64,000 nucleotides of DNA from AP-15 sp963796155 (GTDB lineage Bacteria; Pseudomonadota; Alphaproteobacteria; ATCC43930; CGMCC-115725), in NCBI GenBank assembly GCA_963796155.1, contig CAWCKT010000006.1:62001-126000 (forward strand). Reading direction: 5' to 3'. The translations under genes and the position numbers were made by a program. Position 1 is the stretch's first letter, and the number at the start of each line of letters is the position of its first letter. The notes beneath the pieces were generated by a model. The model saw only the letters and a list, made by a program, of their open reading frames with translations, searched no databases and was not told the DNA's origin. Below, piece after piece: positions 17,095 to 26,209 of this stretch.

Positions 17095-19837
17095 CTCTTT
17101 CCGACAGAACCGGAGCGAGAGGCGCTGGACGCGAGATACGAATGATCAGCTTTTCCGCCTCGACGACGAGGAAGAACACCAGCCCACCGAGAAGCAGCCA
17201 CGGCCAAACCCAGAGCGGGATCGCCTCGGTCTCGAACAGAGTCTCAAACGGCGGCGTGTAGGTGAACAGGAGCTGCAGGATCACGACCGCGCCGATCCCC
17301 ATCGCCAAATACTTGTTGCCGAGATGGGCTCTGAGAGACAGGGACAAGTCCAGCTTGTAGCGGCTGTTGAGCAGGTAGAAGATCTGACCGATCACGAGCG
17401 CATTCACGGCGACCGCCCGGGCGAGTTCGTCGGACCCGTCCTTCGACTTCATCCAGAAAAATGCCCATAAAGTGAGTGCCAGCAGCGCCAATCCGACGAA
17501 GACGACGCGCCAAACTCCGAAGGCGTCCAGGATCGGGCGGTCGACCGCGCGCGGCTGCCGCTGCATGACGTCGAGCTCGTGCGGCTCAAAGGAGATTACC
17601 AGCCCGAGCGCTACCGACGTCACCATGTTGACCCAGAGGATCTGCGGCGCCGTGATCGGCGCGGTGAAGCCGACGAAGATCGCCGCCATGATGACCAGCG
17701 CTTGGGCGACGTTTGTCGGCAGCATGAAGAGCATGGCCTTCTCGATGTTGTTGTAGACCGTGCGCCCTTCTTTGACCGCGGCCGTGATGGAGGCGAAGTT
17801 GTCGTCGGCCAGCACCATCTCGGCCGCCTCCTTGGTGACCTCGGTGCCCTTGATTCCCATCGCGACGCCGACGTCGGCCTTTTTGAGGGACGGCGCATCG
17901 TTCACCCCGTCGCCGGTCATCGCCACGATCTGCTTATTCGCCTGGATCGCCTTGACCAGCCGCAGTTTGTGCTCGGGGCTCGCGCGGGCGAAGACATCGA
18001 CGTCGCGGACCCGCTCCTGCAGTGTCGCGGTATCCATTTCCTCGATCTCCCCCCCGGTGATCGCCGTTCTCCCGTCGCCGATACCGAGCATCTTGGCGAT
18101 CGCAGCCGCGGTGATCTTGTGGTCCCCGGTGATCATCGTCACCCGAATGCCGCCGGCATGGCATTCCTTGACGGCCTCTATGGCCTCGGTCCGAGGCGGG
18201 TCGAGCAAGCCGATGAGGCCGAGTAGAACCAAGTTCTTCGGCAGATCCGCCGGGCCGAGGTTCCCCGCCGTAAGCCCTGGATCTTCAAGCCACGCAAAGG
18301 CCAGCACGCGCTCCCCTTGGGCCGCCAGCTCATCTGATGCCCTCTCGAAATGGCCACGATCGATCGGCGCCGCCTGCCCGCCAGCGGTCGCCTGGCGCTC
18401 GCAATGATCGAAGATCACCTCCGGCGCCCCCTTGACCAGGAGAAACTGCTGGCCGGCGGCGGCTTTGTGCAAGGTCGCCATGAACCGGTGCTCCAATTCG
18501 AACGGGATAGCATCGATCCGAGGATAGGTGCTCTGCTCGGCTTGCCGTTCGAGACCGAGTTTATTGCCGAACGGATAGAGGGCTCCCTCGGTCGGATCGC
18601 CTTCTACCTTCCAAACCCCCTCTTCCTGGTAAATCTCCGCATCGTTGCAGAGCATCGAGACGCGCCCCATGAGATCGAGAACCGAATCCCCCCCTGCTGC
18701 CTCCTCGTTCTTCAGGACCGCGCCTTGGGGTGCGTAGCCTTGGCCGGTGACCTTGTAGGCCGAGTCGCCAGTGACGGCCGACACCACCATCATCTCCATC
18801 AAGGTCAGCGTTCCCGTCTTGTCAGAGCAGATCCGCGATACCGAGCCCAGGGTCTCCACCGCCGGCAGCCGCCGGATGATGGCGTTGCGCTGGGCCATGC
18901 GCTGCACGCCGATCGCCAGGGTGACGGTGATCAACGCAGGCAAACCCTCGGGGATCACCGATACGGCGATACTGACGACCGCCTGAAAGATGGCGACGAA
19001 ATCCATGCCCCGAAGCCACCGGCCGTAGGCGAACACGATCGCGGCTACGACGGCGATCACGGCGGTGATCGCGTATCCGAACTTCTTGATCTGGCGCAGC
19101 AATGGCGTGTCGAGCGCGCTGACCGCAGCCATCATCTGATTGATGCGACCCAGCTCGGTCTCGCTTCCGGTGGCGACGACCACACCTGTGCCGCGCCCGG
19201 ACGAGACCAAAGTTCCGGAGAAGGCCATGCCTTCCCGATCTCCCACTGTCGCCTTTTCCGGCACAGCGTCGGTCGTCTTGTCGATCGGTACCAACTCGCC
19301 GGTCAGTGCCGCTTCTTCGGTCCGCAGGTTCTTGACGTCGACGAGGCGAAGATCGGCCGGGATGCGGTCGCCCAATTCCAGCAGCACGACGTCGCCGGGC
19401 ACGAGCCCCTCGGCCGGGATCAGGCGGGTCTCGCGCTCGCGTATCGTTCTCGCCTCCGAGGAAAGCATGTTTCGGATCGAATCGAGAGCCTTCTCCGCTT
19501 TGCCTTCCTGGAAAAACCCAAGCAGAGCGTTGATGATCACGACCCCTAGGATGACCGCGGCATCGAGCCACAAACCGACCATCAGCTTCACAAAGCCGGC
19601 GCCGAGCAGCACGTAAACGAGGATGTTGTTCAGCTGAGCGAGGAACCGTATCAGCGGCCCCCGCTGCTTCCCCTCCGGCAGGCGGTTGGGACCGTATTGG
19701 GCCAGCCGCTGAGACGCTTCACTTGGCTCCAGCCCCGCTCTCGGATCGGTTTTCAGCCGGCTGACGACCTGATCTGCCGGAACGGCGTGCCAAGCGACGG
19801 CTTCGGTGCCGAGATTGGCGCGCAATGCCTCGGACAT
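17087..19837 (-). CDS. P2-type cation-transporting P-type ATPase
   Basis: A 916-residue pump from ATG 19837 with a gggaggac ribosome site. In order: a cation-ATPase N-terminal domain (VPADQVVSRLKTDPRAGLEP), membrane helices 1-2, the actuator loop with LTGELVPIDK (residues 178-187), helices 3-4 with PEGLP (296-300), the phosphorylation site DKTGTLT (339-345), KGAPEVI, the hinge TGDGVNDAPSLKKADVG and a C-terminal set of helices. This is the layout of Ca2+/Na+/K+-type P2 ATPases. The usual TGES of the actuator is TGEL here; the catalytic Glu is kept. It lies 30 bases downstream of ppk2 on the same strand, probably one operon. The ion cannot be predicted reliably. Confidence 0.9.
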   Translation of the reverse strand: MSEALRANLGTEAVAWHAVPADQVVSRLKTDPRAGLEPSEASQRLAQYGPNRLPEGKQRGPLIRFLAQLNNILVYVLLGAGFVKLMVGLWLDAAVILGVVIINALLGFFQEGKAEKALDSIRNMLSSEARTIRERETRLIPAEGLVPGDVVLLELGDRIPADLRLVDVKNLRTEEAALTGELVPIDKTTDAVPEKATVGDREGMAFSGTLVSSGRGTGVVVATGSETELGRINQMMAAVSALDTPLLRQIKKFGYAITAVIAVVAAIVFAYGRWLRGMDFVAIFQAVVSIAVSVIPEGLPALITVTLAIGVQRMAQRNAIIRRLPAVETLGSVSRICSDKTGTLTLMEMMVVSAVTGDSAYKVTGQGYAPQGAVLKNEEAAGGDSVLDLMGRVSMLCNDAEIYQEEGVWKVEGDPTEGALYPFGNKLGLERQAEQSTYPRIDAIPFELEHRFMATLHKAAAGQQFLLVKGAPEVIFDHCERQATAGGQAAPIDRGHFERASDELAAQGERVLAFAWLEDPGLTAGNLGPADLPKNLVLLGLIGLLDPPRTEAIEAVKECHAGGIRVTMITGDHKITAAAIAKMLGIGDGRTAITGGEIEEMDTATLQERVRDVDVFARASPEHKLRLVKAIQANKQIVAMTGDGVNDAPSLKKADVGVAMGIKGTEVTKEAAEMVLADDNFASITAAVKEGRTVYNNIEKAMLFMLPTNVAQALVIMAAIFVGFTAPITAPQILWVNMVTSVALGLVISFEPHELDVMQRQPRAVDRPILDAFGVWRVVFVGLALLALTLWAFFWMKSKDGSDELARAVAVNALVIGQIFYLLNSRYKLDLSLSLRAHLGNKYLAMGIGAVVILQLLFTYTPPFETLFETEAIPLWVWPWLLLGGLVFFLVVEAEKLIIRISRPAPLAPVLSERAA

Positions 19838-19867
19838 GATGCGTCCTCCCTTGCTCTGCGCGCCGCC

Positions 19868-20641
19868 TTACGGGCTCTCCGCGACAAACTGCATGCCTTT
19901 TAGCGACGCCACATCATCATAGGCATCCTTCATCGAACGGTCGGGGAGCTCGGCCTTCTTCTGCGGCACCTTTTCGTAGGGAATGAGACCGAGCAAGTGA
20001 CGAATGCAATTGAGGCGGGCTCGCCGCTTGTCGTCGGACCGGATGATGTACCAGGGCGCGAACGTTGTATTGGTCGCCGCGAACATCATATCGCGCGCAC
20101 GCGAATATTCGAACCATCTGCTGCGCGAGCACAAATCCGTCGGGCTCAGCTTCCACTGGCGCAACGGATCCTCGATGCGGGCCATGAAGCGGCGTTTCTG
20201 CTCCTCGTCGCTGACCTCCAACCAGTATTTGATCAACTGAATCCCGCCATCGACGATGAACAACTCGAACTCGGGACAGACCTGCAGAAAACGCCGGTGC
20301 TGCTCCTCTGTGCAGAAGCCCATGACGTGCTCGACGCCGGCTCGGTTGTACCAGCTGCGGTCGAAGATCACGATCTCGCCGGCCGTCGGGAGGTGGGCGA
20401 CGTAGCGCTGCAGATACAATTGCCCCTTCTCGCGGTCGGACGGCGCCGGCAGCGCCACGACGCGGAACACGCGCGGGCTGACCCGCTCGGTGATGGCCTT
20501 GACCGTTCCGCCCTTTCCGGCGGCATCGCGGCCTTCGAACACAATGACTACGCGCAACCGTTCATGCTTGATCCACTCCTGCAGCGCGCAGAGTTCAACT
20601 TGCAGCTTGCGCAGCGCTTTCTCGTATTCCTTGCGCTTCAT
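19868..20641 (-). CDS. ppk2: Polyphosphate kinase 2 family protein
   Basis: A 257-residue protein of the PPK2 family, which moves phosphate between polyphosphate and nucleotides. The Walker A site EGRDAAGKGGT is at residues 36-46, the Walker B/lid region is IVIFDRSWYNRAGVEHVMGF, and the family segments KYWLEVSDEEQKRRFMARIE DP and WKLSPTDL, then APWYIIRSDDKRRARLN, follow. The length fits a single-domain (class I) enzyme. It starts at ATG 20641 and leads an operon with the P-type ATPase. In this setting it may supply nucleotide for the pump or respond to the same stress; that link is inference. Confidence 0.9.
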   Translation of the reverse strand: MKRKEYEKALRKLQVELCALQEWIKHERLRVVIVFEGRDAAGKGGTVKAITERVSPRVFRVVALPAPSDREKGQLYLQRYVAHLPTAGEIVIFDRSWYNRAGVEHVMGFCTEEQHRRFLQVCPEFELFIVDGGIQLIKYWLEVSDEEQKRRFMARIEDPLRQWKLSPTDLCSRSRWFEYSRARDMMFAATNTTFAPWYIIRSDDKRRARLNCIRHLLGLIPYEKVPQKKAELPDRSMKDAYDDVASLKGMQFVAESP

Positions 20642-20896
20642 CGATCGTGCTCCCTTGCAAGACTTTTATCCTCGGTACCCGAGCGCCTAGCGCCCGGCGG
20701 CGATCCTCAGTGCTTCCGCCGACCGCCATGCGTCATAGAACGCGCCGTCGGCCGAGGCGAGCATTTCGAGACCGATGCGTGCTGTTTCCGCGGAGGTACG
20801 TTGCAACGGCCGGGCTGGACCAGGCCTGACCGCACTGCCATGGTGGCCTCGTCCGCGAGGTACCCTTCTGTCTTCACCCCAAGAGAGGCGACGTCG

Positions 20897-21940
20897 ATGG
20901 CGACCACGGGGCCTGAGGGATCCAATCGCGATCCGATCCTTGTCGATTTCGCCCTGCAGGGTGGCGGCTCGCATGGGGCCTTTACCTGGGGCGCTCTCGA
21001 TCGCCTGCTCGAAGAGCCCTGGCTGCAGATCGACGGAGTCTCAGGGACGTCCGCGGGGGCCATGAACGCCGCGGTGCTTATCGACGGCTATGCCAAGGGC
21101 GGGGCGGAGGCGGCGCGTTCCGGGCTCGAGAACTTCTGGCGCAGCGTTTCCCGGGCGGCTTTGCTGAGCCCGCTCCGCCGCGGGTTTCTCGACGTGCTTC
21201 TCGATCGCTGGACCTTGGACCATTCGCCTGTCTTCGTCGCGATGGACATGATGGCACGGGTGTTTTCTCCGTATGATCTCAATCCCGGAGGGTTCAACCC
21301 GCTACGGCAAATCCTCGCGGAGTGCGTCGACTTCGAGAGGCTGGCGCGAGCGCCGATCAAGCTGTTTGTCACCGCCACCAATGTTCGTACCGGCCAGGGC
21401 CGCGTGTTTCGCAACAATGAGATCACACCGGACGTGCTGCTCGCCTCGGCGTGTCTGCCGACGTTGTTCCAGGCCGTCGATATCGAGGGTGAGAATTATT
21501 GGGACGGGGGCTATTCCGGCAACCCCACGATCACGCCCTTGGTCCGCGAGTGCAAATCGCACGATACAATTCTCGTGCAGATCAACCCCGTCGAGCGTCC
21601 GGGGACACCCAAATCTGCCCGCGAAATACTCAATCGCCTCAACGAGATCTCCTTCAACGCGGTTCTGCTGAAGGAGCTGCGCATGATCGCGCTGCTCCGG
21701 CAAATCGCCGACCCCGGCGATACCGAGGGCGCTTTGTGGGGAGGCATGCGTATTCACCGCGTGGCGAGCGACCTGATGGTCAATCTCGGCTACTCCTCCA
21801 AGCTCAATGCCGAGTGGGATTTCCTGTGCATGCTTCGCGATGCCGGGCGAGATGCCGCGAACTCGTTCCTCGCAGCTCACAGCCGAGATTTGGGCTGCCG
21901 TTCGTCATTTGATCTCGACGCGTTGCTAAAGAGCGTCTGA
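20897..21940 (+). CDS. Patatin-like phospholipase (copy B, intact)
   Basis: A 347-residue acyl hydrolase from ATG 20897 with an agagagg site; the open frame reaches further upstream but is not protein-like there. The oxyanion loop GGGSHG is at residues 22-27, the nucleophile Ser52 lies in GTSAG, and the catalytic Asp lies in YWDGGYSGNP. The family hydrolyses phospholipid or other acyl esters. No signal peptide is evident, so it is probably cytoplasmic or secreted by another route. It ends four bases before a permease start, so the pair is translationally linked. The downstream permease is truncated here, while copy A (9567-12117) keeps the permease and lost the patatin. Confidence 0.9.
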   Translation: MATTGPEGSNRDPILVDFALQGGGSHGAFTWGALDRLLEEPWLQIDGVSGTSAGAMNAAVLIDGYAKGGAEAARSGLENFWRSVSRAALLSPLRRGFLDVLLDRWTLDHSPVFVAMDMMARVFSPYDLNPGGFNPLRQILAECVDFERLARAPIKLFVTATNVRTGQGRVFRNNEITPDVLLASACLPTLFQAVDIEGENYWDGGYSGNPTITPLVRECKSHDTILVQINPVERPGTPKSAREILNRLNEISFNAVLLKELRMIALLRQIADPGDTEGALWGGMRIHRVASDLMVNLGYSSKLNAEWDFLCMLRDAGRDAANSFLAAHSRDLGCRSSFDLDALLKSV

Positions 21941-21944
21941 AGAA

Positions 21945-22280
21945 ATGGGACTGTTCGGCATCCTGCTCGGCCTTGGGCTGCTTATCTGGCTGGCCTATCG
22001 CGGCTGGAGCATCCTGCTGTTGGCCCCCGGGGCCGGGCTGATCGCTGCCGCGTTCGCGGGCGGACCATTACTCGCCTACTGGACGCAGACCTTCATGGAC
22101 AGCGCCTCGCGCTTTGTCGCGCAATTTTTCCCACTGTTCTTGCTCGGGGCTTTGTTTGGCAAGCTGATGGAGGACAGCAGCTCGGTCGCGGCGATCGCGG
22201 ATTTCATGACCAAGCGGTTGGGGCCGCAGCGCGTCAGCCTGTTCGTCGCGCTTCATGTCCTGCTCCTGCGCCATCGGCGC
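21945..22280 (+). pseudogene. GntP-family permease, truncated (copy B)
   Basis: From ATG 21945 the product MGLFGILLGLGLLIWLAYRG through FMTKRLGPQ matches the first 95 residues of the permease at 10660 almost exactly. After GPQ about 50 bases present in copy A are missing, which shifts the frame; remnants of VSLFVA and the following helix persist to about 22280, where homology stops. The frame then runs to 22484 in unrelated sequence. Most of the transporter is gone, so it cannot function. Confidence 0.85.
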
Positions 22281-22302
22281 TTTCTAGGGGCAGGGCTCCA
22301 CC

Positions 22303-22623
22303 TTAGCCAACTGTCTGATTTTCGGGGTCCAGCTCACTCGACCCAGCTAGCACCTTTCTCAGCCGGCGCACGTTCTCCCGGACCGCGTTTGCCGCCAGCG
22401 GCTGTTCCATCGCGTCATCATAGAGTTCGGCCTGGATTCGATCGTTGTCGACCACGTCATCTCGATGTCGGTAGAGGAGGGTGAAGAGCCGCCAGAAGTT
22501 GGGCGTCAAGCGACGTGGCTTGCCAGCGACCAGCACGAGATGCCGTCGCCGGTCAATGTCCCCGGCTTGGTCGAGATCGTTGGCGAGCGCGATCTCCTCG
22601 CCGCATCGATCGCAAAGAGGCAA
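22303..22623 (-). CDS. Winged-helix DNA-binding protein with an N-terminal CxxC
   Basis: The 106-residue product starts MPLCDRCGEEIALANDLDQA, a possible small zinc site, and continues as a response-regulator-type winged helix: RRLTPNFWRLFTLLYRHRDD, VVDNDRIQAELYDDAM and the recognition helix area NAVRENVRRLRKVLAG. Similar small proteins with a CxxC and a Trans_reg_C-like domain occur in alphaproteobacteria and phages. It lies against the broken end of permease copy B, so it may have been brought in by the rearrangement. The start is uncertain and it may be incomplete. Confidence 0.5.
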   Translation of the reverse strand: MPLCDRCGEEIALANDLDQAGDIDRRRHLVLVAGKPRRLTPNFWRLFTLLYRHRDDVVDNDRIQAELYDDAMEQPLAANAVRENVRRLRKVLAGSSELDPENQTVG

Positions 22624-22832
22624 AGTTCGTCCCGGCGCTCTCTCGGTTGTGCCCTCATCGAAAGGTCGCGCGTAATTGTTCAGAATTCGAAAAGGCCTCG
22701 CAGGGGATGCGAGCCGAGGGGCCTAAGCAACGGGCTGCGTGGCCGACATGGTAGAGCAAGGTACTGACCCCTGTTGGCACCGACGCCCCGATGCGGGGAG
22801 AATTGGGGAGTCTAGGGTAACGGGAGAGAACG

Positions 22833-23219
22833 ATGTTCAAGAGGATCGACGACGTCGAGATTGTCACAGATCAGCTTGATCGAACCGTGCAGTTCTACAC
22901 CGACGTGCTGGGGTTCACGGTGAAGGCCCGCGACCGGATCGAGCGCTCGGGTCTGGGGGTGCCGATTAACCTCGTCTACCTGGATCTCGGCGGCACCGTC
23001 GTGGAGCTGATCTCTTACGACCGCGCTGTTATCGAGCCAGCTCCAAAGAACGAGCATCTCGGGTACCGCATGATCGCGCTCGAAGTCGACGACATGCAGA
23101 AAGCGGCCGACTATCTGAAGACCAAGGGTGTCGACATCGTCTGGGGCCCGAGAGTTCGCGAGACGTACTCAAGGGCGGAGATCTGCGACCCCAACGGCTA
23201 CCGCATCGAACTCAGGTAG
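22833..23219 (+). CDS. VOC-family (glyoxalase-fold) protein
   Basis: A 128-residue single-domain VOC protein: FKRIDDVEIVTDQLDRTVQF YTDVLGF is the first beta-alpha-beta unit, LVYLDLGGTVVELISY the metal-ligand strand, and EICDPNGYRIELR the C-terminal Glu strand. VOC proteins bind a metal and act as isomerases, lyases, dioxygenases or resistance proteins; the reaction cannot be told from sequence. An acgggagagaacg site precedes the ATG. It is not adjacent to a recognisable pathway partner. Confidence 0.8.
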   Translation: MFKRIDDVEIVTDQLDRTVQFYTDVLGFTVKARDRIERSGLGVPINLVYLDLGGTVVELISYDRAVIEPAPKNEHLGYRMIALEVDDMQKAADYLKTKGVDIVWGPRVRETYSRAEICDPNGYRIELR

Positions 23220-23343
23220 TGGTTCACGGGCGCAGGTACTACGCCGAAATCATGAGCGGATGCCGTCCTACAAGTGCGGATGATGAGCTGGCTAGCCATG
23301 TTGTCGTGGGTGGGTGCGGCGCCCGATGAAGGGCGGAGCGCGA

Positions 23344-24054
23344 ATGGTTCGGCGAGCTCGCTACTTCCTGATCGGGGGCATCGCGCTCGTCATCGCCGGC
23401 GGCTTGATCGGCTGGCATTTTTGGGGTGGCCGGGGCCAGGTCTTGAAGCCCGATGGCGGGCCGGTCGTAACCGTGATGGACTTCAGCCGAAGCTTTCCGC
23501 TCGACCCGCTGCCTTCCGGCTGGCGTCACCGGAAATTTTGGACCCGGTCGCCGATGACGATGTCCTTCGCGGTCAAGGACGGGGTCCCGAGTATGCGGTT
23601 CGAAACTCACGACAGCGCGTCGATGCTGTTTCGCTCCGTCGATATCGAACTCGCCGCCTATCCGATACTCGCCTGGCGCTGGTACATCGAGCTGCCGATC
23701 CACAGCCCGCTCGACGAGCGCACACGCGAAGGCGACGACCACCCGGCGCGGCTGTTTCTTCGGTTCCTCACGGATCGGGGCGAGAAGCGCGCCATGGAAG
23801 TGATCTGGGGTAATCGGCTGAAACCGGGCGACTACAAATACATCGGCGGCTTTCCGCACTTCGTTGCCGACGCCGGCGACGATCGGGTCGGCCGCTGGCT
23901 CGACGAGCGGATCTACCTCGCCCGCGTCTATGCTGAGATCTGGAAGGATGCAGCACCGGCGCACGTGGTCGATGTCGCGGTCTTCTGCGACAGCGACGAC
24001 ACGCACACCGCCAGCATCAGCTACTTCGCCTATGTCCGACTTGAACGGCGATGA
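23344..24054 (+). CDS. DUF3047 exported protein
   Basis: The 236-residue product has a basic start and one hydrophobic segment (VRRARYFLIGGIALVIAGGL), either an anchor or an uncleaved signal. The DUF3047 body follows, with WRHRKFWTRSPMTMSF, YPILAWRWYIELPIHSPLD, REGDDHPARLFLRFL, VIWGNRL and DVAVFCDSDDTHTASISYF. The family is periplasmic and uncharacterised, with a jelly-roll-like fold expected. ATG 23344 follows an agggcggag site; in-frame starts at 23314 and 23329 are possible. Confidence 0.75.
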   Translation: MVRRARYFLIGGIALVIAGGLIGWHFWGGRGQVLKPDGGPVVTVMDFSRSFPLDPLPSGWRHRKFWTRSPMTMSFAVKDGVPSMRFETHDSASMLFRSVDIELAAYPILAWRWYIELPIHSPLDERTREGDDHPARLFLRFLTDRGEKRAMEVIWGNRLKPGDYKYIGGFPHFVADAGDDRVGRWLDERIYLARVYAEIWKDAAPAHVVDVAVFCDSDDTHTASISYFAYVRLERR

Positions 24055-24440
24055 GGCTCGGACAGCCTGTCCGACGCGCTAGAGGGGTTGGGGAGGCTGT
24101 CGACGAGAACGGCTCTGCGGATCACCGCCCGGTCATCGGCCGGTCTGGCGTCTTATGGACACACCTCGGAGGTCGCCACGGCCGAAACGCGCCGCATGCT
24201 CGATTCGAGCGGTGGGGCGACCTCCATGCCGGGCGAAGCGCTCTGGGCCTCGTGGCAACCCTGATTTTCTGTGGGCTCAGGGGTGAAGGTGCTGACGTCC
24301 GCTGCTGCGGGGGGTGACGGGCCGCCAAGCACGCTCGGGTCGCCTTAATCCCTTAATCGTCCGTGACGGGCGAAAAGCACGCTTTGGAGCGATGCGGCTT
24401 TATGGCACGGACGAGGGGCAAAGGACGAGCCGTGGGCGGC

Positions 24441-24466
24441 ACACTTCCGACACACTTCCGACACAC
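24441..24466. repeat. Short tandem repeat of an 11-base unit
   Basis: The unit acacttccgac occurs twice in tandem (24441-24451, 24452-24462) with a partial third copy. It lies in the 24055-24502 gap between the DUF3047 gene and tRNA-Glu, in which I see no gene, only GC-rich noncoding sequence. Confidence 0.5.
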
Positions 24467-24502
24467 TCTTACTCGTTGATCCCTCTACCTTATTGATTTT
24501 CT

Positions 24503-24578
24503 TGGCGTCCCCTACCGGATTCGAACCGGTGTTGCCGCCGTGAGAGGGCGGTGTCCTAGGCCTCTAGACGAAGGGGAC
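24503..24578 (-). tRNA. tRNA-Glu (anticodon CTC)
   Basis: Read on the minus strand, the 76 bases fold as a standard tRNA. The acceptor stem starts gtcccct and closes with agggac plus G and encoded CCA. The anticodon stem ccgcc/ggcgg holds the loop ctctcac, giving anticodon CTC. The T-arm is ccggttcgaatccgg. The body matches bacterial tRNA-Glu. It lies 61 bases beyond the 3' end of yajQ, on the same strand. Confidence 0.95.
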
Positions 24579-24639
24579 GAGGCACCGCACGTTCATACCG
24601 GCCGACGCACCCGTGATCAAGGGCGCGCGCAAGGCCAGC

Positions 24640-25125
24640 CTACTCGCGAAAATTCAGATATTGCAACGGCTGCTCGATCTTCAGGCCGCGGATGCGGGTG
24701 ATCGCGGCCTGCAGATCGTCGCGCTTCTTGCCGGTGACGCGCAGCTCGTCACCCTGGACCGACACCTGCACCTTGAGCTTGCTGTCCTTGATTTCGCGGA
24801 TCAGCTGCTTGGCGAGGTTGGCGTCGACACCTTGGCGCAGCACGATGGTCTGCCGCAGCCGGTTGCCCGAGGCTTTCTCCGGCGGCCTGAAATCAAGCGC
24901 CGCAGGGTCGACCTTGCGCCGCGTCAGGTGCACTTTCAGGAGCTCGTGCATCTGCTTGAGCTTCAGCTCGTCGTCGGCGAGGAGGGCGACCATCCCCTCC
25001 TGACGCTCGACCGCGCACTTGCTTCCTTTGAAGTCGAAGCGAGTGCCGATCTCTCGCGTGATCCCAGCGAGCGCGTTGTCGACTTCGGCCAGGTCGATCC
25101 GCGAGACAATATCGAAGCTCGGCAC
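24640..25125 (-). CDS. yajQ: YajQ-family nucleotide/cyclic-di-GMP-binding protein
   Basis: A 161-residue protein, the usual length for the family. It begins PSFDIVSRIDLAEVDNALAG, has FDFKGSKCAVERQEGMVALL and ends QAAITRIRGLKIEQPLQYLN FRE, the conserved termini of YajQ. The family has two ferredoxin-like domains; some members bind cyclic di-GMP and act with LysR regulators, others bind RNA or nucleotides. No partner gene is present here. Confidence 0.93.
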   Translation of the reverse strand: MPSFDIVSRIDLAEVDNALAGITREIGTRFDFKGSKCAVERQEGMVALLADDELKLKQMHELLKVHLTRRKVDPAALDFRPPEKASGNRLRQTIVLRQGVDANLAKQLIREIKDSKLKVQVSVQGDELRVTGKKRDDLQAAITRIRGLKIEQPLQYLNFRE

Positions 25126-25192
25126 GGCGGCCTCCTTCGCGAAATATTCGTAACGACCCGATATAGCGTGCCCGCGGCTGTAAACACAGGTC

Positions 25193-26092
25193 TCAAAGCT
25201 CGTCGCGAAAGGCGCGCACCGTCGCCGCGAGCCCGGCGTCGGTCGGAACGGGCGGCTCCCAGTCGAGCAGGGTGCGCGTCATGCTGTCGTCGATCTGCAA
25301 AGAGAGGGTCAGGCGGGCGACGAGCGGGCCCAGTCCGGGGAGGCGGCGCAGGGCGGCGAAGGCGGCTTCCGGCGCCGCAAAGAGCCGCGCCGGGCGGCCG
25401 AGCCCGGCGGCCAGCCGTCGAATCAGCTCTGGCGTCGACAGATCGAGCGCGTCGCGGACCAGCAGGACTTGTCCAGCGGCGGCCGGATGGGCAGCCGCCC
25501 GCACGGTGACATCGACGAGGTTGTCGAGAAAGATCAGGCTGCGCCGGTTGTCGATCGCGGCGAAGGGCAACGGCAGACCGCTCGCGACGAGGCGAAGCAA
25601 TGCCCGAAAGTTTGCTCTGACCTCCGGTCCGTAAACAAGCGGTGGGCGCAAGATGGCGAGCTCGAGCCCGGTTTGTTGCGCGGCCAGCGCGAGGGCGTGC
25701 TCGGTCGCCAGCTTGGTGCGACCATAAGCCTCTCGGGGTGATGCCCGGCCGGTCGGCCGGAACGGCGCTCCCGGCCGGGTTGCCTCGCCCAGCGCTCTGA
25801 CGGAGCTCATATGGACGAGCCGCCGCACCCCGCAAGCGGCCGCGGCGCCCGCCAACACCGCGCCCGCCCGAGGCGCGGTGTCCAACGCCCCCCGGTCGGC
25901 GAGATGGATCACGATATCGACGGAGCCGAGATGTTCCGACCAGTTCGTCAGCGGACCGAGCTCGCCGACCGGGCGAAGCTCGACGCCGTCGATGGGTTCG
26001 GCAGGGCTGCGCGTCAGGCCGAGGACTGCATGGCCGCGCTCGACCCACCCGCGGCACAGCGCGCGGCCGATGAAGCCGGCTGCACCCGTCAC
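25193..26092 (-). CDS. NAD-dependent epimerase/dehydratase
   Basis: An extended short-chain dehydrogenase of about 300 residues: the Rossmann motif TGAAGFIG at the N-terminus, DIVIHLADRGALDT, the Ser in MSSVRALGEATRPG and the catalytic Tyr-Lys in AYGRTKLATEHA. Such enzymes epimerise or reduce nucleotide sugars. The GTG at 26092 is the first clear start, but the preceding in-frame codons encode ARIL, the missing first strand, so translation probably starts a little upstream at a non-ATG codon. It is divergent from the glycosyltransferase at 26210, consistent with a shared surface-polysaccharide role. Confidence 0.8.
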   Translation of the reverse strand: MTGAAGFIGRALCRGWVERGHAVLGLTRSPAEPIDGVELRPVGELGPLTNWSEHLGSVDIVIHLADRGALDTAPRAGAVLAGAAAACGVRRLVHMSSVRALGEATRPGAPFRPTGRASPREAYGRTKLATEHALALAAQQTGLELAILRPPLVYGPEVRANFRALLRLVASGLPLPFAAIDNRRSLIFLDNLVDVTVRAAAHPAAAGQVLLVRDALDLSTPELIRRLAAGLGRPARLFAAPEAAFAALRRLPGLGPLVARLTLSLQIDDSMTRTLLDWEPPVPTDAGLAATVRAFRDEL

Positions 26093-26209
26093 CAGAATGC
26101 GCGCCAGGCCTGATTCTCCGCCATCTGACAGCGAGCCGATTGCACAAGCGATCTGAGCGCAAATGCATTAAAGAGGAGACGGTCCCCAAGCAAGGCCGGC
26201 CCAACCCGA

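Noticed and set aside
24503..24578. tRNA-Glu as an integration site
   Set aside because: No integrase gene and no second copy of the tRNA 3' end were found nearby.
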